A stretch of 64,000 nucleotides of DNA, from assembly GCA_043782485.1 (NCBI GenBank), contig JAYWAL010000023.1:1-64000 (forward strand). Direction: 5' to 3'. Both the position numbers and the translations under genes were made by a program. Positions 53,617 through 61,635 of the stretch are shown in pieces; position 1 is the first letter of the stretch, and the number at the start of each line of letters is the position of its first letter. The DNA comes from JANXUC01 sp043782485. GTDB taxonomy: Bacteria > Acidobacteriota > Terriglobia > Terriglobales > Acidobacteriaceae. Under the pieces are notes generated by a model that had not been told where the DNA came from, did no database searches, and was given only the letters and a program-made list of their open reading frames with translations.

Positions 53617-54564
53617 TTACACCGCCGGTGTTTCGACTGGTGTTTCGACCGAGGCTTCCGCGGGCGTTTCGACCAGCACAGCGGCCGGAACAACAACCGG
53701 AGCCGCCACTACCGGGGCCACTCGTTTGCCGCGTCCCAGCACTTCTTCCATGCTGATGTCCTCGCCGTCATCACCCACGTAGCCTTCGACAACAGAAGCG
53801 TCGTGGGCGTGAATTTCCAGGCCTTCGGCAGGCACTGGTTCGGCATCCGCGACACGCTGTTCGTCGGACTGCCCCGCCATGCGTAGCTGCTGTCCCTCCA
53901 CAATCGACTCGGAAATCTTCGACGTGAATAGACGAATCGCGCGCAGCGCGTCATCGTTGCCAGGAATGACGTAGTCGACTTCGCTGGGATCGCAGTTCGT
54001 GTCCACTACCGCGACGACTGGAATGCCCAACTTACGGGCTTCGCGGACGGCAATCTGTTCCTTGTTCGAATCGACGACAAAAATCGCATCCGGCACGCGG
54101 CTCATGTTCTTGATGCCGGCCAGATTCGCCTGGAGATGCTTGCGCGCCCGCTCCAGAACAATAACTTCCTTCTTGGGCAGCAACTCGTAGCGGCCATCGG
54201 TCGCCATTTCGTCGAGCTCCTTGAGGCGCTTCACCGACTTCTGGACCGTAACCCAGTTGGTGAGCAAACCGCCGAGCCAACGATTGTTCACATAGAACAT
54301 GTTGCAGCGCGTGGCTTCTTCGGTGATCGCGTCCTGAGCTTGGCGCTTGGTTCCGACGAACATGATCGTCTTGCCCTGAGCCGCCAACTCCTGCACGAAT
54401 TTCGACGCTTCCTTGAACATCTTCAGCGTCTTCTGCAGGTCAATGATGTAAATGCCGTTCCGTTCTCCGAAGATGTATTCCTTCATCTTGGGATTCCAGC
54501 GCTTGGTTTGGTGCCCGAAGTGAACACCCGCTTCGAGCAATTCCTTCATCGTGATATTCGCCAA
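53617..54564 (-). CDS. rpsB: 30S ribosomal protein S2 with extended C-terminus
   Basis: A 315-residue protein. The core is standard: MKELLEAGVHFGHQTKRWNP, NRWLGGLLTNWVTVQKSVKR, and IPVVAVVDTNCDPSEVDYVI with the usual ending near residue 230. About 80 additional residues, rich in Glu, Val and Ala (ending ETPAEASVETPVETPAV), form a low-complexity tail that most S2 proteins lack. Confidence 0.96.
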   Translation of the reverse strand: MANITMKELLEAGVHFGHQTKRWNPKMKEYIFGERNGIYIIDLQKTLKMFKEASKFVQELAAQGKTIMFVGTKRQAQDAITEEATRCNMFYVNNRWLGGLLTNWVTVQKSVKRLKELDEMATDGRYELLPKKEVIVLERARKHLQANLAGIKNMSRVPDAIFVVDSNKEQIAVREARKLGIPVVAVVDTNCDPSEVDYVIPGNDDALRAIRLFTSKISESIVEGQQLRMAGQSDEQRVADAEPVPAEGLEIHAHDASVVEGYVGDDGEDISMEEVLGRGKRVAPVVAAPVVVPAAVLVETPAEASVETPVETPAV

Positions 54565-54663
54565 ATCAACCTCCTATGTTGATCTGCATCCAGAAACGTA
54601 AATTTTCCGGATTGCCATTCCCGCACCCGCGCTGTGAGGCGCGAGATGAATTGAACACCTAAA

Positions 54664-54741
54664 CCAGCCATCAGCAGCCAGCTATCAGTTGCCAGTCTTT
54701 CCGCTTCTAACTGGTGGCTGACAACTGAAGGCTGACAACTG
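54664..54741. repeat. GTCAGCTGTCAGC-type palindromic repeat, copy 2
   Basis: AGCCATCAGCAGCCAGCTAT and, in opposite direction, GGTGGCTGACAACTGAAGGC and TGACAACTG sit between rpsI and rpsB. They are of the same family as the copies at 52712, 56949 and 60600. Confidence 0.75.
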
Positions 54742-54744
54742 CTC

Positions 54745-55140
54745 TTATCTCTTGCTGAACTGGAAGCGTTTACGAGCGCCCTTCTGGCCGTACTTCTTGC
54801 GCTCTTTGCCACGCGGATCGCGTGAGACCATGCCCGCAGCCTTGAGGACCTTGCGCAATTCCACATTGAAAACCATCAGCGCGCGGGCAATGCCCATCTT
54901 CACGGCATCGGCCTGACCATTCACGCCGCCGCCTTGCACCGTGGCGATCACGTTGAACGTTCCCGCCGTTTCGCTGGTCGCCAAGGGCGATTTTGCTGCA
55001 CCGCGTTGCGCGTCGGTCACAAAGTATTCTTCGAACGCTTTGCCATTAACCTTGAACTCGCCGCTGCCGGGACGTAAAAACACACGGGCAACCGCCGTCT
55101 TGCGGCGTCCCGTTCCGTAATATTGAACTAGTTCAGCCAT
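54745..55140 (-). CDS. rpsI: 30S ribosomal protein S9
   Basis: A 131-residue protein, normal length, with YYGTGRRKTAVARVFLRPGS, the GGGVNGQADAVKMGIARAL core and the conserved C-terminal KKYGQKGARKRFQFSKR, whose tail reaches the P-site tRNA. The start at 55140 (MAELVQYYG) is used; eight upstream codons are not family-like. It is translated after rplM. Confidence 0.97.
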   Translation of the reverse strand: MAELVQYYGTGRRKTAVARVFLRPGSGEFKVNGKAFEEYFVTDAQRGAAKSPLATSETAGTFNVIATVQGGGVNGQADAVKMGIARALMVFNVELRKVLKAAGMVSRDPRGKERKKYGQKGARKRFQFSKR

Positions 55141-55241
55141 GTTTCGATCTCGCCTTGACTGCAAATTTTTGGCTAGACCCGAAGGCCAGCCGCCGCACCC
55201 CGATTTATTACTGATTGGTCAATAACAAGTCGGTTAATTAA

Positions 55242-55676
55242 CTACTTAGCCAATACTTTTGCGACCGGCTTCTGCGCTTCGTGCGGATGCTTGTCGTCGC
55301 GGTACACCTTAAGCTTGTCAATCATCTGACCGCCCATCTTGGTCTTGGGCAACATGCGGACCACGGCGTCCTTAATGATCGCTTCCGGCTTGTTTTGAAT
55401 ACGATCCTTGTAGGCTTCCGTTCGCAACCCACCCGGAAAGCCCGTGTAGCGGTGATAAGCCTTCTGCTCGACCTTGGCGCCGGTAACGCGGATCTTGGCG
55501 GCGTTGATGACCACAACGTGGTCGCCAACGTCAATAAAAGGCGTGTATTGCGGGTTTTCCTTGCCCATCAAAATCAGGGCAACCTGAGAAGCCAGACGCC
55601 CGAGCGTCTGTCCTTCCGCATCCACGACAAGCCACTTGCGTACGATTTCCCCCGCTTTGGGGAAATAGGTTGACAT
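55242..55676 (-). CDS. rplM: 50S ribosomal protein L13
   Basis: A 144-residue protein with KWLVVDAEGQTLGRLASQVA, GDHVVVINAAKIRVTGAKV, and the C-terminal MLPKTKMGGQMIDKLKVYRD. It is an early-assembly protein of the large subunit and first gene of the ribosomal cluster. A CAGGAG lies six bases before the ATG. Confidence 0.97.
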   Translation of the reverse strand: MSTYFPKAGEIVRKWLVVDAEGQTLGRLASQVALILMGKENPQYTPFIDVGDHVVVINAAKIRVTGAKVEQKAYHRYTGFPGGLRTEAYKDRIQNKPEAIIKDAVVRMLPKTKMGGQMIDKLKVYRDDKHPHEAQKPVAKVLAK

Positions 55677-55774
55677 CAGATTCTCCTGTAAAAGAAACGA
55701 AAAAAGACCGCGGAGTCAGTCCTAGGGAACCCACTGGGCGCTCAGGCGGACAATCGTTGGCTCTCAAAAGTTTA

Positions 55775-55804
55775 AGGATAGTGGAAAAAAGGGGCGTTTG
55801 TCAA
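55775..55804 (-). promoter_or_regulatory. Strong sigma-70-type promoter of the rplM operon
   Basis: On the minus strand a perfect TTGACA (55799-55804) is followed after 18 bases by TATCCT (55775-55780). Transcription would start near 55768 and give a leader of about 90 bases before rplM, which could hold an L13 or S9 autoregulation site; none is clear by eye. Confidence 0.75.
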
Positions 55805-55861
55805 CGGGGGCATGGCCTAGCCCCGGCCCAAACTACCTGCTCGACTTCCCTGCCCAACGAC

Positions 55862-56410
55862 TTAAAGAAGCGGCTTGACCATTGCTTGAACCGCATCGGT
55901 GTATTCAAAACCAATGATTTTTTGGCTTAAAACACCTTGGCGGTCGTAGATCAGGGTGGTCGGCAGGCCCTCGATTCCGCCAAATTTCTGCTTCAAGTCC
56001 TCGGCGGCCACGGCTAACGGGTAGCGCACGCCGATTTTCTTGGCGAACTGTACGGGGTCTTCGGTGTCGGGCATGACATCGAATTTGAAGCCGACGACGG
56101 CGAAGCCTCGGGCGGCGTAGAGGTCGGCCAGCTTTTGGTATCCGGGCATTTCTTTTTTGCAGGGCTGGCACCAGGTGGCCCAAAAATCGATGAGCACGAC
56201 TTTACCGCGCAGGTCGGCGGAAGTGATGGTTCGGCCCTGCAAGTCCGGCAAGGTGAATTCCGGCATCTGCGAGCCAATTTCGCCCATAGCTACGGCTGCC
56301 TTTTTCGGCGATGGCGGGGAGTTCGCCGAATGCGAATTGCATCCGGCGAGTCCCGCCACGGTCAGGCACAACAGGAAGCCGCGTGACATTAGACTTTGAA
56401 GTTTCGTCAT
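55862..56410 (-). CDS. TlpA-like thioredoxin lipoprotein
   Basis: A 182-residue lipoprotein: LLCLTVAGLAGC lipobox, a Ser/Pro-rich spacer, and a TlpA/ResA domain with WATWCQPCKKEMPGYQ and the cis-Pro loop in IEGLPTTLIYD. It is a membrane-attached extracytoplasmic thiol reductase. Its start directly adjoins the stop of the selenocysteine HMA gene, so the pair are probably translated together. A role in reducing the UxxU site of the HMA protein is inferred from this. Confidence 0.92.
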   Translation of the reverse strand: MTKLQSLMSRGFLLCLTVAGLAGCNSHSANSPPSPKKAAVAMGEIGSQMPEFTLPDLQGRTITSADLRGKVVLIDFWATWCQPCKKEMPGYQKLADLYAARGFAVVGFKFDVMPDTEDPVQFAKKIGVRYPLAVAAEDLKQKFGGIEGLPTTLIYDRQGVLSQKIIGFEYTDAVQAMVKPLL

Positions 56411-56938
56411 CTATTCCTTCTTCTGAATTTCCAGAATCAGCAGCGTCAGCGCGGCCGGGAAGTCTTTCTTTCGCTTCCCTTCCGGCTTTTTGTAAAGCTG
56501 CCCGCGAAGCGTGACCTTCGTCGGAGCGCCCGCCAGGGATTCCAACCCTTTCGAGAGCTCGGTGGGAGAGAACGTGAAAGACCGGTTCGGTTCCACCTGT
56601 AGGGCTAGGTTTCCCGATGCGTCTTTGACGATCTTGCCGCGCGCGAGGATGTCCATCTCGGCGGCGGTCACGCCACTGTCGTAGGTCGCCTTCAAAAGCG
56701 CGACGGGATCAATTTGCCCGTCTTCTTTGGGAGTGACCTGCACTTTCCCGTCGATCAAACTGACTTCTACATTTTGAACGCCAGACTGGCGTCCTAGGTG
56801 CTGTTTCACACCGAAGGCTCAAAAGTTTCAAGTCATGCCTTCGACGCGCATTTCAATATGCTTGACTTGCGCTTCAGCCACGGGCACAACCAGAATTGCG
56901 CCGAGCAGAAGCAGGAAAGCTGCGGATTTGCGTTGCAT
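56411..56938 (-). CDS. Selenoprotein: secreted heavy-metal-associated (HMA) domain protein with UxxU metal site
   Basis: The frame from an ATG at 56938, with AAGGAG seven bases upstream, runs 175 codons to 56411 with two internal TGA codons (56828-56830 and 56819-56821). Reading them as selenocysteine gives a signal peptide (FLLLLGAILVVPVAEA) and then an HMA domain: VEGMT-U-NF-U-AFGVKQHLG, followed by SGVQNVEVSLIDGKVQV. Both UGA codons stand exactly where the family has its CxxC metal cysteines (Sec37, Sec40). A second, beta-rich domain of about 80 residues follows. Starting at an internal GTG (56809) would remove the metal site. A soft-metal (Hg, Cu or similar) carrier is likely. It adjoins a TlpA gene. 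Confidence 0.87.
56777..56816 (-). promoter_or_regulatory. Two SECIS-like hairpins downstream of the UGA pair in the HMA gene
   Basis: Hairpin A (56793-56816): GGUG with CACC around UGAAACAG, extended by three more pairs past one mismatch; its loop begins 20 bases after the first UGA. Hairpin B (56778-56792): ACGCC-AGUCU-GGCGU, with a loop close to the fdhF apex AGGUCU, begins 32 bases after the second UGA. Both distances are within the 16-37 base range used in bacterial SECIS searches. One hairpin per UGA, or one for both, is possible. Confidence 0.55.
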
Positions 56939-56948
56939 TATGATTCTC

Positions 56949-57003
56949 CTTGATAGCTGTCAGCTGTCAGCTATGAGCCGTCAGCTCTTGATAGCTGATA
57001 GCC
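56949..57003. repeat. GTCAGCTGTCAGC-type palindromic repeat, copy 3
   Basis: GATAGCTGTCAGCTGTCAGC followed by TATGAGCCGTCAGC and GATAGCTGATAGCC fill the gap between the outer-membrane protein gene and the HMA gene. It is of the same family as those at 52712, 54664 and 60600. Confidence 0.8.
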
Positions 57004-57007
57004 GTTC

Positions 57008-57943
57008 TTAAAGATGCATTCGAAACTGCTGCGTGATTCCAAAACTGATATGACGCTTCACGGGCATGAATGTTGCTCCCGCTCCGTGCGCCACATCCCA
57101 ATCCATGCCTAACCATGCGTGCACTCCCGGACGCAGGCCAACATAGCTGGTGACCCCGGCTTGCAATTGGTCTCCCCCGCTGCCGCGCTGCGTGACCCCG
57201 GCGATGCGGTCGTCTTGCGAATGCAGCCACGTCAGCACCGGGCCAATGAACCACTCCCGCGCGCCGTTCTTCGACTCATACGGACGGTAGGAGAGCCAGA
57301 AACGCGATCCAACTTCACTGCCGAGCCGAGTCGCTTGCGCTCCCTCCGTTCGCACGAGCGCGTGAAAGTCTTCATCGGCAACCAGCCGCCGAATGTTGAA
57401 CAGCCCCGTATACGTGCCGTTCGCCGCCAGGAATAAATCCGTCGAGCCTGAACCCGGCTGCAAGCCGGCGGGCAGCCGGATGCCGGTATCGGCGTTCATG
57501 TTCGTGCGTCCGGTTGGCAACTTGGGGCCAAACGTGACCGATGCCTGCGTCGTACCTCGCGGCGAGTCACGCCGGAAGAAGCGGTACTTCGCCAGCAGCA
57601 TCACATCCCCGAGTCCCGTTCCCCCAACCGTCGGCGCGGCTGAGGGGCGATAACGATTCGTCACGATGGGAACTACAACAGCGAAATCCCAATCCTGATG
57701 AAATCCCCAAGTGAAATTGAAGTCCCCTTCGTGTGAGAACGTGGGCCGCGCGGTTCCAGTAATTCCGCCCGGCACGCGCGCGCGGGTGGTGAAGATGGAA
57801 TTGTAAGAAACGAGCGCACCCCCCGGAAACAATGGCGGTGCAGTCTCCGGAGCTGGACCCTGCCCCCAAGCGGCAGCCGCGGTCAGCAAAAACAGCGGCA
57901 GCCACTGGGCGCATTTTCTACTTTTGGTATTTCCAAATTTCAC
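57008..57943 (-). CDS. Outer-membrane beta-barrel transporter-like protein
   Basis: A 311-residue protein from GTG at 57943, which has GGAGGA seven bases upstream. It has a signal peptide (QWLPLFLLTAAAAWGQ) and then amphipathic strands across the remaining length. These include FNFTWGFHQDWDFAVVVPIV, GLGDVMLLAKYRFFRRDSP and FGPKLPTGRTN, a pattern of the MetA-pathway/phenol-type outer-membrane protein group, and it ends FGITQQFRMHL. The frame to 58081 upstream is not supported. It lies between a Cys-rich protein gene and the HMA gene, so it may be the outer-membrane part of a metal-handling system; this is inference. Confidence 0.82.
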   Translation of the reverse strand: MKFGNTKSRKCAQWLPLFLLTAAAAWGQGPAPETAPPLFPGGALVSYNSIFTTRARVPGGITGTARPTFSHEGDFNFTWGFHQDWDFAVVVPIVTNRYRPSAAPTVGGTGLGDVMLLAKYRFFRRDSPRGTTQASVTFGPKLPTGRTNMNADTGIRLPAGLQPGSGSTDLFLAANGTYTGLFNIRRLVADEDFHALVRTEGAQATRLGSEVGSRFWLSYRPYESKNGAREWFIGPVLTWLHSQDDRIAGVTQRGSGGDQLQAGVTSYVGLRPGVHAWLGMDWDVAHGAGATFMPVKRHISFGITQQFRMHL

Positions 57944-58016
57944 AGTGTTTCCTCCCCAAAAAACGACGATTCCAGGCACACGAATGCGTGCCGACGAGAA
58001 ACGACGGGAGGTCTGG

Positions 58017-58382
58017 CTAGATACGAAGAGGCTGGAGCGTGGGTGGAGAAAAGACCGGCGGCGCGTGATTGCGTTCGGCAATCGTGCGTTCGGACGACGG
58101 AAAGACCGTCATATCCGAGTAGACTGGAAGCACGGCCAACACCACAACGTTGTGCGATAGCCCGTGCCCAAACGACGGCAGCATAAACGGAGCCTGCGCC
58201 GTCGGCATGGTCTGGCAACAATCCATGCCCTGCTTCGCGTCCATTTGCCCGTGGCGCGCACACTGCATCTCGGCGCAACACCGCATCGCCTGTTCAGGCG
58301 TCGTCATGGCCTCGCAGTCGAGCGCGTAGGTAGTGAGCGCGACTACCAGCAACCACTGCAGAGTGATGTGAGCGAAACGCAT
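58017..58382 (-). CDS. Small secreted Cys/Met/His-rich protein, possible metal binder
   Basis: A 121-residue protein with a signal-like start (ITLQWLLVVALTTYA). A short segment rich in ligands follows (MRCCAEMQCARHGQMDAK, then MDCCQTMPT). The CC-x2-M-x-C and MDCC pairs are like those of small metal-binding or stress proteins. The C-terminal half (FGHGLSHNVVVLAVLPVY) is uncharacterised. The ATG at 58382 has only a weak ribosome-binding site. First gene of the metal/redox cluster with the beta-barrel protein, HMA selenoprotein and TlpA. I do not recognise a named family. Confidence 0.65.
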   Translation of the reverse strand: MRFAHITLQWLLVVALTTYALDCEAMTTPEQAMRCCAEMQCARHGQMDAKQGMDCCQTMPTAQAPFMLPSFGHGLSHNVVVLAVLPVYSDMTVFPSSERTIAERNHAPPVFSPPTLQPLRI

Positions 58383-58563
58383 CCAGCTAAACCGTAGACG
58401 GGGCAGACGGGCGGTGTCAAGAGCGCGGGCATGATCCTCAGCCCAGCGGAGTTCCGGTTATTCACCTTTGACCCTATTTAGGATGAAAAATCCAGACTAT
58501 CTTGAGGCGCGTCGACTCCGACAGCCGACAGCCGGAGGCGCATAACGGACAGACTGAAAGCGA

Positions 58564-59217
58564 TTAGTTGGCACTTCCCTTAGCGTGTCCGTTGTTGCCA
58601 CCAGTTCCCTTTGTATTGATTGCCATACGCTGATAGCTGATGGCAATGCTCGACGCGTTACAGTGAGCGACGATTGCATTGTCGAGCGTATAACTGCCTC
58701 CGGGATTACGCCCACCTTTGACGATGACGCCCTTAATTGGGGCACCATCCACTAAAGCGTTAATGGGGCAACCGGAGGATCCCGAGTTGGTACCGCCGGG
58801 GTTTGAGAAATACAAGGTCACTTCGCCCGCGCCGGAGGGTGCGATCGTCTGAGGAGAAGACGCTGCCAAACTCCCAGCTGTCTTCTTTGCGCTTTCAGTA
58901 ATACCGCAAGAGGAACTGTTGCACATGGTAAAGACTTCGCTCTTGGCAGACTTGAAACCGGCCGCGGTCAGTTGGTACGGACCTTGCGAAGACGTAACGG
59001 TCGACAGACCATCGGCGCTCTTCGTGATTTCTCCCCAACTGAATGACAATTTGTCATCGCAGTTTTGATTGCTGGCACAGTCCGGTACTGGGGTCGTAGA
59101 GCTTTTTGGGGCCTGCGCACGCGTCATAGTGCCATCCGTTTGTGCAAGTGCCGTAACGTTCAGGATGCAGAAGATACCTGCCAAAACCAGCAAGGCAATC
59201 GAATCATGCTTTTTCAT
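58564..59217 (-). CDS. Secreted protein of unknown function
   Basis: A 217-residue protein with a signal peptide (IALLVLAGIFCILNVTALAQ) and several cysteines that could form disulfides (DCASNQNCDD, MCNSSSCG, GCPINAL, AHCNASS). A Type VI-effector-like or DUF pattern is not evident. The C-terminus is a Gly/Asn-rich tail. A central ASSPQTIAPSGAGEVTLYFS stretch suggests a beta-fold. It stands alone between the metal cluster and the ABC permease gene. Confidence 0.65.
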   Translation of the reverse strand: MKKHDSIALLVLAGIFCILNVTALAQTDGTMTRAQAPKSSTTPVPDCASNQNCDDKLSFSWGEITKSADGLSTVTSSQGPYQLTAAGFKSAKSEVFTMCNSSSCGITESAKKTAGSLAASSPQTIAPSGAGEVTLYFSNPGGTNSGSSGCPINALVDGAPIKGVIVKGGRNPGGSYTLDNAIVAHCNASSIAISYQRMAINTKGTGGNNGHAKGSAN

Positions 59218-59468
59218 ATTCTCTCCTGGAAAATTCAGTGATTATTCAGCGCTGGACTGGGCATGACCCGAACAGGGTGGGGCGGACTACCAAGAGCTTG
59301 ATAAATTCCTGCCTCCCAATTCAATGAATTCCATGGCGCGACGGAAAGCGACGTCAATGCAACTGTGCTTGTGGGTGCCCAGCAAGAGAATACTCCGCTT
59401 GCGCGCGACCGGTATAAGGCGGAGTAACTAATTCGATACAGCAAAAACCGAAACACGAATGCCGCCCC

Positions 59469-60572
59469 CTATTCGTAAGCCAACGCGTCAATCGGGTCTT
59501 TCCGGGCGGCTTTGACTGCTGGGTAGATTGCGCCCAGTAGCGCTCCGATCAGGGCAATCACCGACGCGCGCGCGATCCAGTCCGCCGTCAGCAGCATTGG
59601 AACCAAGTGAAAACGGTGCGTTAACAGGAACTTGGCGAAGTAGCTGATGGCGATCCCGAGCGCGATCCCGGCCACGGCCAGCAACATCGTCTCGCGCAGG
59701 ATCACGTTCAAAATGTAACCGCGCGAGGCACCCATCGATTTCAGAATTCCGATTTCGCGTGTGCGCTCCATCACCGCCGCATACATGGACTGGAAGATCA
59801 CCATGAAGCCGATCACCATGGCAATGCCGACGACGATCTTGATAAACAGATTAAAGCCGGGCAGGTGTTCCGGCGTCATCAAGGCCAGGAATTCGGTCAT
59901 GGAACGCACCGAATAGGTTTCCATTCCCGGAGTGCTCTTGACCGCTTTGACGACCTCATCGGCATTCCTGGGGTCGTCGAGGTGTACGTAAAACACCGAA
60001 ACCTTGCCAGCCGCACCGGTTAAATCCTGCATGGTGGAGAGTTGCAGGAAACGCCGCGCGCCTTTGCCGTGCTCCACAATTCCGCAAATGCGGAATTGGT
60101 TGTTCAGTACTTCCACGGAGTCGCCGATCCTGGAATGGTGGTCGCTGGCAAACTTATCGTCCACGATCATGTCATTGGCATTTTGAAACGGCCCCCCGGC
60201 AAGGTAGGTGAACGGGCTACCCAAACTTTCATAGCTAGCCAGGTCAATGCCGTAGATGACTTCCAGCGAGCCAGCATTAATCAGCTGCCACATGATGGGA
60301 GAGACCACCGTCACGTGCGGCAATTTGGCCACCACCTCGCCAATCTTGACCGACATCGGCGCCGTGGTAAACCCGACCAGATTGCTGGACCCCGGCGGCT
60401 GCACCATCAGGTCCGCGCCAATGCCCGCCTGACGCGTCTTCGAGTCGTTGAGCATGCCATAGGAAAAACCCGCAATCAGCAGAATGAGCGCGACTTCCAT
60501 GGCAATGGCCAGAATGCTGATGAGGGTTCGCAGCGGGCGATGAACGAAATTCGAGATGACAAGATGGTTCAT
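59469..60572 (-). CDS. ABC transporter permease, MacB/FtsX type
   Basis: A 367-residue permease with four membrane helices: one N-terminal (LISILAIAMEVALILLIAGF), then a periplasmic MacB-like domain (about 45-240), and three C-terminal (IVVGIAMVIGFMVIFQSMYA, LLAVAGIALGIAISYFAKFL, VIALIGALLGAIYPAVKAA). The coupling loop has MERTREIGILKSMGASRGYI. It exports lipids, lipoproteins or drugs. No ATPase adjoins. It follows the LolA-like lipoprotein gene. Confidence 0.9.
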   Translation of the reverse strand: MNHLVISNFVHRPLRTLISILAIAMEVALILLIAGFSYGMLNDSKTRQAGIGADLMVQPPGSSNLVGFTTAPMSVKIGEVVAKLPHVTVVSPIMWQLINAGSLEVIYGIDLASYESLGSPFTYLAGGPFQNANDMIVDDKFASDHHSRIGDSVEVLNNQFRICGIVEHGKGARRFLQLSTMQDLTGAAGKVSVFYVHLDDPRNADEVVKAVKSTPGMETYSVRSMTEFLALMTPEHLPGFNLFIKIVVGIAMVIGFMVIFQSMYAAVMERTREIGILKSMGASRGYILNVILRETMLLAVAGIALGIAISYFAKFLLTHRFHLVPMLLTADWIARASVIALIGALLGAIYPAVKAARKDPIDALAYE

Positions 60573-60599
60573 GAAAGTGGTGGAACGAGTGTAGCAAAG

Positions 60600-60662
60600 G
60601 TCAGCTGATAGCTATCAGCCGTCAGCTATCAGCTAAAAAGCTCTTGCTGATGGCTGACAACT
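60600..60662. repeat. GTCAGCTGTCAGC-type palindromic repeat, copy 4
   Basis: GTCAGCTGATAGCTATCAGC followed by CGTCAGCTATCAGCTAAAAA and GCTGATGGCTGAC, in both directions, fill the gap between the permease and lipoprotein genes. It is of the same family as those at 52712, 54664 and 56949. Confidence 0.8.
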
Positions 60663-61583
60663 CTACTGCGATTCCGGCGTCCGCACCTTGGCTGGTGGCT
60701 CGCCGAGATGTTTTACCTCGGCTCCTGGTGGCTGTGCCAGCGCGAATTGTTCGTCGGTCAGCGCGCCGTTGAGTTGCAGCTTCACCACGCTGAGCACAAT
60801 GTCGTATTCCTCGCGGGGTCGGCGAATTTCAATCTGGGAGGGAAACTGAATGCCGTCGTAGTCTTTGTAATTTTCGTAGTGGGCGTCGGTGGCCAGGTTG
60901 CCGAGGTCGTCGAAGACCAGTTGCCGGTGCGGCAATAAATCGGTGCGGCTGAAAATGATCTTGCGCGAAAGAAACCAGCCCCGCTCGCCTTTGCGGACAA
61001 TGTCCAGGTGGTAAGCGCCCTGCTCAACTTGCCGCCCATCCTTGTCGCGGACGATTTCCTCGTCGTTTTCTAAAACGGCAATTTCCTTTTCCGGGTCCAC
61101 TTCGCGGAGCAGCAGGGCATCGTAAATATGCTGCGGGCGCAAGTTCTCCAGCGACTGCTTGCCATCACTGGAAGGCTGGTCGTTCTTGCCAACCAGGAAG
61201 TGATTTTTGGTGGGGATCCAGAGTTTAAAATCCTGGCCGTTGCTGACCATATCGAAGGCTGTGTTGCGCACCACCGGCATCAGGCCAATCATGCGCAGCA
61301 TGGCGGGCTTGCGGGCCAGGACATAGCCGCGAATCTGCTGGTAGTCGGTGACTTTGCCTTTTTTTGCCCCGCCTACGGTGGTATCGATGTCGACCGTGGC
61401 CTGCATGGAGCGCACCTTGGCGGCCTCGCGGTTCACGTAGTCCACCAGCTCCTGCTGCGTGGCGGTTTTCAGGGGCACGTCGGAGACTACCCGCTCAACC
61501 TTATGGGCGCGAAACAGGCAGCCCGACAGGGAAGCGGCCAGGACCGTGGCCAGAACCAGACGAATTGGCGCAGAAAACCGCAT
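60663..61583 (-). CDS. LolA-like (DUF4292-type) lipoprotein
   Basis: A 306-residue lipoprotein (LVLATVLAASLSGC lipobox) with an alternation of strands typical of the LolA/LolB half-barrel: VRSMQATVDIDTTVGGAKKG, GYVLARKPAMLRMIGLMP, FDMVSNGQDFKLWIPTKNHF and FPSQIEIRRPREEYDIVLSV. It probably binds a lipid-modified or hydrophobic cargo in the periplasm. It lies between mltG and the MacB-like permease on the same strand, which suggests an export link. Confidence 0.78.
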   Translation of the reverse strand: MRFSAPIRLVLATVLAASLSGCLFRAHKVERVVSDVPLKTATQQELVDYVNREAAKVRSMQATVDIDTTVGGAKKGKVTDYQQIRGYVLARKPAMLRMIGLMPVVRNTAFDMVSNGQDFKLWIPTKNHFLVGKNDQPSSDGKQSLENLRPQHIYDALLLREVDPEKEIAVLENDEEIVRDKDGRQVEQGAYHLDIVRKGERGWFLSRKIIFSRTDLLPHRQLVFDDLGNLATDAHYENYKDYDGIQFPSQIEIRRPREEYDIVLSVVKLQLNGALTDEQFALAQPPGAEVKHLGEPPAKVRTPESQ

Positions 61584-61635
61584 TCAGACGAACCTCTAGT
61601 ATAGCTTGCTGGAGGAAGTATTGAAAGGAAAGGAC

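Noticed and set aside
56411..56809. HMA gene starting at an internal GTG after the UGA codons
   Set aside because: No ribosome-binding site precedes the GTG, and the start would delete the signal peptide and metal site, whereas AAGGAG and a signal peptide lie in the same frame upstream.
58383..58563. Gap of 180 bases between the Cys-rich protein gene and the 58564 gene
   Set aside because: I looked for a riboswitch or metal-regulator site in view of the metal cluster and saw no convincing element.
59235..59456. 73-codon minus-strand frame between the 58564 gene and the permease gene
   Set aside because: Composition is not like a protein of this genome and no ribosome-binding site is seen; the 59218-59468 gap holds no supported gene.
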